From the NCBI GenBank assembly GCA_021234155.1, contig JAJEKV010000129.1, forward strand, positions 239,760 through 303,759: a stretch of 64,000 bases of DNA, written 5' to 3'. The DNA comes from Isoetes taiwanensis. Lineage: Eukaryota > Streptophyta > Lycopodiopsida > Isoetales > Isoetaceae. The notes under the pieces are model-generated. The model was given only the letters and a program-made list of their open reading frames with translations. It had not been told where the DNA came from and did no database searches. Made by a program: the position numbers and the translations under genes. This document shows, one piece after another, positions 21,030-32,270 of the stretch. The first letter of the stretch is position 1. Each line of letters starts with the position of its first letter.

Positions 21030-21720
21030 CTACTGAGATTCTCTTGTGATTCCCCTATATTCTTCAACATTCTATGTACTATGTTTAGCATTCATGAAGA
21101 TTCTCCTAGATTCTCTTAGAATTTTCTATTTTGATTTAGATGCTTACCCATGAGCATTTAGAACCTTCCAAAATAATCTATTTTAGATCTGTGCAACGTT
21201 TCTAAAACACTTTCTATTTTTAGACTGAGGCGCTTGCCCTGAGCATCTAGAACATTTTTTTTCTGAGATTTATATTGTACACCTTTATTATAAAACATTT
21301 TAGAACATTCTATTGTGGCTCTTTCCAAAATCTTTAAAACTCTAAGATTTCATCAAGATTTTCTTAGATTCCCTTAGATATTATGAAGATTCCCTTAGAT
21401 TCAACTAAATTTTAAGAGATTCCCTTAAATTTCTAGAACATACTAGAACTTTCTGGAACATTCTGAAACTTTCAAAACATCCTAGAACTTTCTAGAAGTA
21501 TTTCCCTATTCCCTTACGTTTCCAGAAAGATTCCCTAGGAACTGCAGAACTTATTTAGAACAATTTAGGACTTTTACGGGAAGGATTCTCTTAAGATTCC
21601 CCTAGATTCTCTTATATATTCCAAAACATTCTAGAATATTACGGAACTTTTCTAAACATTCTAGAATTTTTTAGAACTTTCTAGGCATAAGACATTCACA
21701 GAACTTTCTTAAACTACTCC
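21030..21720. repeat. 10-bp-periodic TTCTAGAA-like array
   Basis: About 700 bases consist of short degenerate units such as TTCTAGAACA, TACTAGAACT, TTCTGGAACA and TTCTGAAACT, most regular at 21441-21500. An interleaved family of GATTCCCTTAGATT units occupies 21090-21130 and 21355-21430. TTCTAGAA equals the alternating nTTCnnGAAn form of heat-shock elements, so the array holds many HSE-like half sites. That may be chance, since any TTCTAGAA satellite would show it. No gene start follows closely on either strand. Confidence 0.6.
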
Positions 21721-21790
21721 CGGAATGTTATATTCTATTTATCTTAATTAGAATATTTACATAAGTATATTTGAAACATGAGTTGTTGCG

Positions 21791-21860
21791 GTAATGCTTG
21801 GTCTAGTGGTTAGAATGGGGTTGGGGGTTAATGAGCTAGGGTTAGAATCCCCAATAACAT
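21791..21860 (+). repeat. tRNA-like element (A box and B box), SINE head or tRNA relic
   Basis: TGGTCTAGTGG at 21799-21809 matches a Pol III A box, and GGGTTAGAATCCC at 21839-21851 matches a B box with its flanking T-stem (GGG/CCC). Box spacing of about 30 bases fits a tRNA. The acceptor stem does not pair (GTAATGC against CAATAAC), so this is not a working tRNA. A SINE 5' head or an old tRNA pseudogene fits better. An A-rich run follows at 21860-21880. Confidence 0.5.
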
Positions 21861-21977
21861 AAAAATTTAAAGAAAGAAACCTTTCTAGCAGGGGGCGAGG
21901 CATTCAACATGAGCCTTAGGATCTTAAGATTTGATCAACGATCAAGATTCTCACCATATAAAAGCAATATGGGTGCG

Positions 21978-22240
21978 TGGGGATCTATTACATATAATTC
22001 TCAAAGCCATGTGGACGTAGGATATATGTCAAAAGCCACAGTAGTAGGATCTCGGATCGTGTTGTCAGGATCAAGATCAACACGGGCCGTTAGATCGATT
22101 ACATATATAATTCCCAAAGCCATGTACTTAGTAGGATGTGTCCCAAATAGCGTGAGCGGTAGGATACCTAGAAGGATCGTCTACATATGATGGTATACAA
22201 ACTCCCAAGCCATCGGTAGTAGGATCGTCCAAGCCGTGAG
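21978..22240 (+). repeat. Degenerate tandem repeat, ~80-110-bp unit
   Basis: Blocks starting GGATCTATTACATATAATTC, GATCGATTACATATATAATT and GATCGTCTACATATGATGG recur at about 21980, 22092 and 22174. Each is followed by CCCAAGCCAT or CAAAGCCATG and a GTAGGAT box. A 93-codon frame across it is a by-product of the repeat. Confidence 0.55.
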
Positions 22241-25200
22241 CCCGTGGGATCTTTCCGGATCAGCAGTCAGTTCAAGAGGACAAACATAAGAACATATATA
22301 TGTTATGATATGTTATGATAATATGCACCGAAGGGTGGCCCATCCATCAACAAAGAGGACATCACATAATATCAATATACATAAGAATGCATCATAAATG
22401 AGGTTCTAACGGTTTAAACTCAAAGGGTCAAGCATTGATCATGGTCTCCATTAATACTTGACGGAATTATGACATACGACGTGGTAACCTGAGAACAATG
22501 GCTATGGTAGTCCACTCATCCACCCCTCATGTGCAACTTCTTGAGATAGGAAATATGCTATGAAGCGTGAATATAGCATTTCGGATCGTAATCTCATAGA
22601 TTCACCCTATGGGGGCTACTCAAAGATTACATCTCGATCCGATGAGGCAAGATAGGGATGAATCCTCACAGCACAATGTTTTCATGGATGGCTAGAGGAT
22701 GTGGCACCAGCCCATGCATGTCAGAGTACACGGTTAGCCCCTAAATCTATAGGTTGGCTCCACTTTGCACCTAGCAAGCCGAGTCAAGACGATTACCCTC
22801 GACCCATAGGGTGTCCAGTTATGCAGTCCTGGCCAGGAGACTATATGTCTAGCACACTATAGGGACCCAATAGCCCTTTCAGCAAGGCTCCACCTTCACT
22901 TCACCATTGTACCCGTTATATGGTGCCCATTCTTAGCATAGAATAATGATGTCCTCAACATTGGAGTTAGGTGGTTAAAGTAAAAGAAATTAATTCATGA
23001 AGATCAAACATATTTAGATTAGGTAATATAAAGATGCATGGAGAGATCGTATTACATGGCATAGTCACAGGACCGTAGTCCTTCAAGTGTGAAAGTGAAG
23101 ATACCTGATAGAAACACATCCTTATCTTTGAGTGGTAGCACGTAGAGCGTAGCACTTCCAAAGAAAAAATACATATCAAAAGCGAAACATGGGCTCTCAT
23201 TAAGCCTACAAAGGCTGCGGGCACCAAGATAAGCGCTGTTGGCCCTCTGTGGGATCATGTCGTCGGTGCTTACAAAAGATAATTTAGACATTGTGGTTAT
23301 AGGGACCATCTGCTTTAAAGAATGCTATTCATCTCGGCGCAAGGGTGGCAATCGATGTTCTTATTATAGGTGAGCTGGCGTTTTATGATACCTATAAGCT
23401 GAATTTCATTATAATGGGAATTATTTTGAAGTAAAATTTGGACTTTTATTGTAGATCTTATGCATGGGTTGTATACCGTTAATGCGATTGCAGTGTATCA
23501 TAGACCTTATCTTGAGGGGTACGTGTATCATATATGAATATTTAGAAAGTATATATTAACGCGGTATCATGTACAACTTCAAACACAATATGTATGATAG
23601 ATAGAAAAAGGTTACTAGAGACCATGTGGTAGTATGTCCTAGTAACCTTCCCTAAGTTCCCCTTCCTTTCCACTGCGGGGAATTGTAACCCGCCCGGTGG
23701 GTTGAACAGGCTCGTCATTATCGGCGATTCTTCCACCATATTGGTACCTAGTCATTTGCAAAAGTAATTCCCGCGGGGATGATACTCCACCCGAGAAAAG
23801 TGGATAGCTCCACAAAGTTATTTAGCCACTCCGCGGTGAAGTCATGCGGCGGCAATAAGGCTATACATACATCCTTACTAATTTCGCCATGAATGACCCA
23901 CCACAGGTATGTATTGATCGAGGAGTGCACAAAATAACGGAACAAATCCAGGCCCTCAAGCTGTTGTAGCATCTAGATCGATGAGGAGGGTTCAAGAATT
24001 CCCCATAATGCAAGTCTATAGCGTGAGTTGGATTAATTTTCATCGATGGCTCATGACCACAATCAAATCGCTCGGAATAAAGTTGATCAACTCCCTTGCA
24101 AGCTCCTTGGTGGATACGTAGGCAACCTCCCACTCAAGAAATGGTCAAATAATATCCCCGGTCGGTATACAGAATGCAGGGCATGCTTCGAGGAGCTTTT
24201 GGAGTAGCCGAGGGGAGGATTGGGTGAGGAGATTAATCATTGCAAAGAACAAACAAAGGAAAAGCGAGATCATAGAACACGGGCAAAACAAGAGATCACG
24301 AGGAACCGCGAGGCAAGGAGTAGGAACAAGGAACAAGGAGCAAGAAGCCGAGGCAGTGCAAGGAGCAAAGGAGGGAATGAAGAAAGGAATGGAGCAAAGA
24401 ACCACAGACACACAAGGTGAAGGAGGCGGTTGCACTAAGTCGTGGGTGAGAAGTGAAGCAAGGTGAAAGGAATTTTATAGGCGTGGATCCAATGATCACG
24501 AGTATTATCTGAGAATAATCGAGAGTATTATACCAATACTTGTTGAAGTATTATTATGCAATAATGGTACAAAGGACTATAAAAGCGGCTCCATTCGATT
24601 GGTAGAAGTCATTCATCTCCCACATGGATTATCGCCTACTCGTCCGGATCACATCCGGGACCATTAGTTGCTCCATGAGCTCTGATGATCTTATTGGATC
24701 GTGCTAAAGAGGTATTCTCCTCGATCCTACTGCTGATCAAAGCTAGTAATTACGTGAATATGATTGCCTCGGGCTTCATCGTGTTGTGATCCACCTTGTT
24801 TGGCTTCATGGTAGCCATTCCCTCTGGTGAATGGGATCACCTTAGCGGAGGTTGATGAGTGATCATTGATGGTATGTCATCAATAATATGTGCACTCATG
24901 TGTGTGCATCAGATGTAATGATAATAGCACCTACCACTAAAGATGTAAGGATGGATAAGCATAATGAATGCTATTTGATGTATCGAACGTGAGGTATCAA
25001 TTGTCAAAATGCTTAAAGTATTATAGCAAAATATTGAAGAGTATTACATCAAAATAGTAACTAAATATAATATTGATCGTTACCATTATAGCCAAGAGAA
25101 ATTATATATATGATTATTCGAGACATGAAGTTAGGAGCCCAGCTAGCTAATGCTATGTCGATGTCAACAATGTATTTTGGAATCTGGATGAAGCGGTCTT

Positions 25201-28200
25201 TTGCCATTTGCATCAGCATATGTATGTCGCTTCTCATACCTTGATGGATCTGATGGATTGGGTCTCAAGCGTTTGATTAAGCAACCTATATAGATCCGCG
25301 ACCAATAGAGGCATCACCATGATACATAAATATGACCATAATTAGTGAACTCACGGATCAAGATGGCATCTTCTTACAGTAGCCATTGGAGTTTCATCGA
25401 TCTCGAATTAGGACCCTAAAACAAATATATTTTTTAAGTAACATCGCATAGGAGACAACTGGAATACCTATCTCGCTATTTAATCACGAAGGCAAAGGTC
25501 TTACAAACGGCGGCTTCATGACCTCACGGAGTAAGAAATGAGCTTGTAAGGTTCTTACGGTATGCAACCAAAGTTATCATTTTGAAATTAGATCACGGAG
25601 ATACATCTTCCAACAAAGAATCTGGGTCGATAGTCATGATTGCCTTGTCTTTGCAATGGAATTGCAAACACACTCTCTTCTTAGTTTTTGCGGAAGGAGT
25701 TCCATAATGCTATGTACTGGCGATGTTATGCGCCGGGCCAGGAGCGGAGATCTTTCAATGTGTCTTCGGAGAGGATATTTTTAGGCACCCTATTGGTAGC
25801 GTTGGCTCACCATTTCATCCTCCTTCCACATTCTTATTCCTTTTACGGAATCCACTCTTTATGGAGTTGTATCTTATCTTGCATAATGGGCCATTTCTCA
25901 TCCATTTTAAATCGAATAGTAATGGAGTCGGTATGGCATTAGAAGCGTTGCCTTTATCCAGTGATATATCCTTGATAAATCCTTTCAATCACGGAACCTC
26001 ATCAATAAAATATACCGACGAGGGGACTTTGCATTTACTTTTCGCTAAACAAATCGCCTTCGAGGCAAAGTTAGAGGCATCCAGATGAACTCGTAAATCA
26101 AAAGTTTCAAACAATGCATACGATGTAGTGTTAGGTGTGCTAACTATCATAAAGCCAAGCTGAATCTCGCCGAATACCTTAAGCCATGTCAAATAAAGAG
26201 ATAGGAGAACATATATCTATTTTTATTTTGACTGATGCGATATCAGCGCAAGTAGAGATTCGAGGAAAGAGGATTGAAGCCTTCTAAGTTGGCAGAAGAT
26301 GAAGAGCATCATCTCTTTATTATCTAGCTAGATTATCTTTCTGCGGTGGTCGAGTGTCTTTCTGCGGCTTGCATCAATTTGCAATTTGTAGTTTTCTTCT
26401 ACCGCAGATCGCGCATCTTAGATCCGGCAACTCAAGATAGTGTAGGGATCTGAAAGTGATCAACGAAAGTTTGATCATCTTTCCAAAGCCAAGAGAAATA
26501 ACCATAAGCGAATCCACCATGACCATGTGAAATGCACCCGTCAAACTGCTCTTTAAAGCGATCCCTCTCCAGACTTTGCAAGATGATGAGTGTTTGACGT
26601 CTATCTTGTCATGTATTATGCAAAGGTGAATTTACGGCGGTGAGAGCGATGTGATATGCGCCAATGCCAATATTGGCTCTGCCGGAGCGTTGTTCAACAT
26701 ATGTACCATTGAATTGAGGCGTTCGCCTCTCCCTTGTATCTTTACGTTTTCCAATTTACGCTTGGTATTGCCCATATGTTACACTTGAAGAATCGTATTT
26801 TTGCTATCGGCGTCTGGAAACTCTTTCTTCTAAATATTGTAAAAAGAGGGGCAATGTTACACTCTTTCTGTCAATTCTTCCACCCACGGCACCCACTTCC
26901 TTATGCATGCTCTTCCTTAAGAGCTTATTGACCTCGAGTTTTCCCTATGTCGATCACGGCATCTTCCACCAATTCTGCTCATCTTGAAGAAGATGCGGAT
27001 GGGAAAGTGAGGCTATGATAGAAAAACTCTTTTACCCAGTTCATACTCTGTTGATTGTAAGTTTGCGGGAGAAATCATAATGAAGTCGGTTAGGTCCATA
27101 GCGAGTCCCTCACGGTAACCTGTGAAGAGCTCGTCTGGCCAGTCACGAAGTGTTTGATTAAGCACTTCTCGCGTAGTGCTTTTGCTTGTTGCATTGGTCA
27201 TAAAAGATGCGCATCGTGTTGAACGCCAGTCCGGTCAAACAGCGATTAGCAGAGGGATTCTTGGTAGGCTGGGCAGGTGTGCTCAATCCTACCTTGTTGC
27301 GATCCACAGTGTCAGCGGCAAAGTGCTCTTCACAGGTTGAGGAACATAAAGCGAGGCCAAAGTATTGAAATCACGAGATTCTACGATGTAAACTCACGAT
27401 GCTATTAAAGATGCTAAATTGCGACCCTCGACAATCGATGTAAGTGACCTTACTACCCATGTTTTCATTTTAGTCCATCAGCGGTGCGGGCCATCTAATC
27501 CTATTACTGGCGAGGGCGATGTGAGAAATACTTGTAAAATTGTATATCTCAAATGTAAATATAATATTTCTTGTAAATATAATATTTCTTGTATATAAAT
27601 TTATCGAGCTCATATATTGCTCATGTCTCAAGTATCGATGGACATGTTCATAACTATAATTTTGCCTTGTCATGTGTTTCTCACAAGTGTCGATGGATAT
27701 GTTCTTAATAGTCATTTTACACCGTACATCATGTTTCTCCTAATTGTGATGGATATGTTCTTAATTGTAATTTTACGCGTTGTATATTTTTAATGGCCAA
27801 ATAATGGCATTTTTATACCTGAAATAAACAAAAATGAAGCCATAATAGCTCAAAAATTAGTCGAGAAAAGCGGACTAGAAAACAATTTAGTCCTAAGCTG
27901 GATTCACAAAATTTTTCTATTTTTAATGAATTTTGCTATGTAATATCCCATCCCGGTCCTTTGGAAGCTATTGATCCAGTGGTGAAATATGAGCAATGAA
28001 TATGATCTCAAGGGGAATAGAATTGAATTGACCATGATAGCGAGATGGATCGGTATGGCAATCGGCAAAGATATGGCGTTTGCAAGAGGTTTAGACAATG
28101 GAAAAGGACAGTCTGCGGATAAAGGAGCGGAAATCCGGCCGATAGTCTGAAACCTGTTCATGTAGATATAACATGGGCTGAGAAACGCCCAGCGGCCATG

Positions 28201-28330
28201 TATTCGTCCGGCGTTTCCGGTAGCGGCGAATCAGCCAATAGCGGATCGATACGCCTATCAGCGTGGCCCGGTGGTCAGACTGAGCGTTGAAGGCGCGCGA
28301 ACTCCCAAAGTGCAAAATTTCATCCATGTG
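22241..28330. other. Long stretch with no recognisable gene
   Basis: I read both strands and found no conserved protein motif. Frames up to 121 codons (25723-26088, plus) do not resemble known families. A purine-rich tract at 24236-24440 (GAACAAGGAGCAAGAAGC and similar) gives lysine- and arginine-rich frames by composition only. The base pattern suggests old transposable-element DNA. The consensus is probably unreliable here, so weak coding relics could be hidden. Confidence 0.35.
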
Positions 28331-28554
28331 AGCGTGCCATTAGTAGAAAAAAATACATTCTTGTAGTAGAAAGAAGATGGTAGTTGTAATAACTCCATTC
28401 TTAGTAGAAAAAATTATGGTGAGACACGATTTGGTATTGCTTCATCAACCTTTGAGGTAAAGAGAAGTAGGTGATGTCGTTAAGGCTCAACAAGCATGGT
28501 TGTATATCAAACACCTTGGCATCTAATGGCATCTAAGGGACTACATTCATGCAA

Positions 28555-28735
28555 TAAATATAAGAAATTTTCGTTATTAAGTTCAATGGAAGCCAACCAA
28601 TTCCAAAGAAATTTACGTTGTAAGGTCAATGTGAAGTAAGCCCTATCTAGTGCAATATTAAGAAATATAATCAAATCAGCGGCAGTATTAAGGAATATAA
28701 TCAATTTGATCACTTATTAATATTTATATGCAGAA
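28555..28735 (+). repeat. Dispersed repeat, copy 1 (paired with 31230-31455)
   Basis: Shares AATTTACGTTGTAA, GCCCTATCTAGTGCAATATT and AATATAATCAAATCAGC with 31230-31455 in the same orientation, ending at TTATTAATATTTATAT. A neighbouring box near 28340-28420 (GTAGTTGTAATA..CCATTCTT.GTAGAAA) recurs at about 31620-31665, but on the other side of the repeat. Confidence 0.7.
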
Positions 28736-31229
28736 GTATTTATTTGGCCGAAGCCAGCAATAATAAGAGTCAAATTTGTGCACAATGAAGAACTTTATTT
28801 TTTTCATATATGATGTTTATGGTTTTATTCTTGTGGTTCCTTTGTTTTCAAATCAAAAGGCTAGATTATGTAGAAAGAGATTGCTTTAGGCACAGATTGG
28901 GAGGTTGATTTATTTTGAATTCGGAATGGACCATTTGAGGAAGCAAATCTGTTAAAGAGACCATTGGTTGTATTAGGTTGGTTTGCTTCGTCGAAATGCT
29001 ATTGAAAACTCATCACAACTATCATATAATCACATACATCCTATTTGTAAATTCATTCCAAATTAGATGCGGACATAGTTATGCCTTAGGGAATTATTCA
29101 CATCTCACAATTCCAACATAAAAATTTCATCATTGGACAATACAGATATGGTCATAGGTGTCTCCTTTTTGATGGAAAGGTTGAATTCAAAATGCCAACA
29201 TAAATGCTAAGGCAAACAATAGCATGCATAGTGTATTGAGGGTTTCCATATTTCTCTAAATGTCTCTTAACGTGGTAATAAAGTGAAATGCTTGGTAGCA
29301 TTTTCTAACATTCCACTGAAATGCCCGAGTAAATGCTTGAGTGCGATGTGCGATTGCATTTTAAGAGAAGACCGATTTTGGTTTCTCTCTGCAAATAAGA
29401 ACAGAGCAAATTTGGGCTTCTGGGTATTTGATTCAATCTGCGATACGTTTGAGGTAGTTTTTTTTCAATCCGATCTCCGGGGGGATGCCAGATTTTGACG
29501 CTATGGCAAAGCAAAATTCTAATTCATGGTTTGATTCAATCCTGGCGGCTGGTAAAAAAAGGTTTTAGTAGGAGCAAGGGAATGTGGGTTTTCTTTTCTT
29601 GGGCAGTAAATTTGGACACCTAGAGTGTAGGAGACAACTTTTAGCATGGGCGAGGGAAGCCCGGGGGAGCTAAATTTAATGCGTCGCAGTGCTAGGCCTT
29701 AATTTTAAATTCCTTTGACTTGTATGTTTGAAATGGTAGGCAAAGGCGGGTGCGTGTTTGATTGCTTGCAGTTTCAGCTAAACTAATGCGGTTAATGTCG
29801 TGGTTGTAGCTCTTGCTTGCTTTACGGTAGGATTAATTATGCGCTCGTAGGTAGTTAGTCCTCTCTCTATATACGATACGTGCGATCGAGGAGAGAAGAA
29901 AAGTCTTGTTTATAGAGCAAATGGGTCCCCTTCTTTTACGTAGGATTAAACAATGCTGTCAAGAATGCTGTCTCTTCATGAGAGCCTTGCATAAATTTTA
30001 ACCTAAATTTTGACCCAAAAAGCACGTTTTAGCGAAGGCCCACACTATCATTTTAGCGGATGATTTGTCAAGCCGAGCCCTCTGCAATGCTTGACTTGTT
30101 TAGTACCCGCAGGTTCGAGCTTAACCATGTGCCCAATTGCGCCTTCATCTTTCAGGCAAAATGGCTATATAGCGGAATTCACGAGCCTTAGTTTATTCTT
30201 TCGTTTGGGGTTTTATTCCCTTGCTTTTGTTTATACTTTTCTCATTTGACTTTTGGTAAAATAAAACAAGCGAGATGGTTAGTAATGTTTCTTAGCTCCA
30301 TTTATGAGAAATGGGGACTCAATGCAGGCCGACCTCTCGCGTCTGGAATTATCCAAAATTTTGTGGGTTGTCTTGTTTACGTATGGTGGCTGTTTAGATT
30401 TAAATGTCTTAGCCATTTAGACTCGAGTATTTTGTAGTTTAATTCATCTTACGTCTCTGTTAAAGGCGGTCGAGTTAGAAGTAAAAGCAAATCTGAGGAG
30501 CTTCTTGTGGATCATAAATCGCGGGGAACTAATGAATATGCACCGCAAAGAAACCCGAGCAGTTCGAATTCAACAAAGCCCACATTGCAAAGTGGGCCGA
30601 GAATGCAAAAGGGCAAAATGGGCACCTCGATCGGAAGAAACTGCTTTGTAAATAAGATATTATGAGTTAAAAGCCCTGGTGAGCTTTCTACGCCAATCTT
30701 GACTGCTAGGCATCAAGGTTTCTGAAAAGGTATCGAAAAGCTTCGTTGAGTCTAAACAAGGCAAAACAACAAGTCATGAAAAACCAAAGAGGCCAACCCT
30801 CCTTCGGAGATGGGACCCGATTCGAAGCGAGGGCGGATGGCTATGCTTGAAGGTCTAGAAGCGGCAAATGGATTCACGATTCATAAATACATTCAAGTTC
30901 AGTTATCACGACCCTCTACTCCATAAGATAAGATGCACTTTAATCGATTTTTCGAGGCAATTAGGCGGATCACGCAGCGAAGATTAGCTCAGATGGAAAG
31001 CTTTATCAAAAAGGCTACATAAAGAAGCTACCTCCTAGAAGGTCTTTGCCCAGTCCTTTGAGAGCTTGATGAAACAAAATAGGCTAATGACAGAGGTAGC
31101 GGAAATCATTTACGATTCAAAAGTGGACATTTTGGAATTTTTGTTGACATTTGGGCAGGAAAGTTAAGCGTAATTTTATATGCTTAGTATAAGATAAGTC
31201 TTCCACATCAAAACAATGGCGCCACAATA
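28736..31229. other. No gene recognised
   Basis: AT-rich to mixed sequence without recognisable coding content; small frames at 29283-29514 lie on both strands. Nothing marks a promoter or RNA gene. Confidence 0.35.
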
Positions 31230-31480
31230 CCTTAAGAAATTTTTTTTCGTTGTTAAGTTCAATATGAAGCAAACCAATTCAAGAAATTTACGTTGTAAAG
31301 TCAATGAAGCCGAAGCCTATCTAGTGCAATATTAAAATATAATGTAAAGTCAATATGAAGCCAAGCCCTATCTAGTGCAATATTAAAATATAATCAAATC
31401 AGCAATATTAAGGAATATAATCTATTTGATCCCTTATTAATATTTATATATAGTCTTCCACATCAAAACAATGGCATATG
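31197..31480 (+). repeat. Dispersed repeat copy 2 with a local 254-bp duplication of its edge
   Basis: AGTCTTCCACATCAAAACAA occurs at 31197 and again at 31451, bracketing the copy of the 28555-28735 repeat. Inside, GCCTATCTAGTGCAATATTA occurs twice, 60 bases apart, so the unit is duplicated internally as well. Confidence 0.7.
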
Positions 31481-32120
31481 CCCGCTAAGCCCATCAATAT
31501 GTAGTTTTAGCTACCTCATGGTCTTTTGTACATCTCAAACCTCAATCAGAATTAATACTTGTCTTCCTAAATATATAGTGCACATCGAAAGTTAACATTT
31601 ACCTTACGTACCTATAGTAAAAGGAAGGTGGTTGTTGTAATAGAATCCATTCTTTGTAGAAATCGATCTGGAAGACTGGCGGAGGAGAATGTTGAGGCAG
31701 CGTGATTAACCTCACCAAGTAAGAATTCATATGTATGAGATATCATTATCATGGGGTTGAGGTCTCACATAAGGATATGCGGCAATGACCAGCGGTAACA
31801 TCATGAGCTCCTTCGGGAATATTGTAATCAATAATGCACATAAATCAACCCTCGTCGGTCGTAGAATTGATCGAGAGGCATCTCATCAGCGGCAACTCTG
31901 CGAGTAGAATATATCCCGAAGCTGCCTTTGTATCAAAGAGATAGCATTCATGTGAATAAGAGTGGCCAGTTGATTAAAGATGGAGTGGATATTATGATAA
32001 GGTGCAAAAGAGCAATTGTCGGTACCATTGGTAGTGGGGTCAGGATGAGATGAAGGTGGGTGCATTGGTGGTGGAGGCGAAGTTGGCGGGTGTACATCTT
32101 GAGGAGGAGTGGTAGGAAAA
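31481..32120. other. No gene recognised
   Basis: No conserved motif. The minus strand here continues a long frame that depends on the GGT tract at 32121-32270. Confidence 0.35.
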
Positions 32121-32270
32121 GATGAAGGTGGAGGTGGTGAAAGAGGTGGTGGTGGTGGTGGTGAGGTGGTGGTGGTGGTGGTGGTGGTGTGGTGGTGGTG
32201 GTGAGGTGGTGGTGGTGGGAGAGGTGGAGTTTGGAGTTGGTGGTGGTGGTGGTGGTGGTGGTGGAGGGGA
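32121..32270 (+). repeat. (GGT)n / (GGTGGA)n microsatellite
   Basis: Interrupted GGT runs fill about 150 bases. GAGGTGGAGTTTGGAGTTGG at 32221 recurs as GAGGTGGAGTTTGAGTTGG at 32271. On the minus strand the tract gives His-, Pro- and Thr-rich runs in a 190-codon frame (31886-32458). The unrepeated parts of that frame show no domain, so I treat the frame as a consequence of the repeat. Confidence 0.9.

Noticed and set aside
21791-21860. Functional tRNA gene
   Set aside because: A and B boxes are good, but the acceptor stem does not pair and no anticodon loop can be drawn convincingly.
24220-24466. Lysine/arginine-rich overlapping frames that look like a nucleic-acid-binding protein
   Set aside because: A purine-rich low-complexity tract gives such frames in all three phases; no start context or conserved motif.
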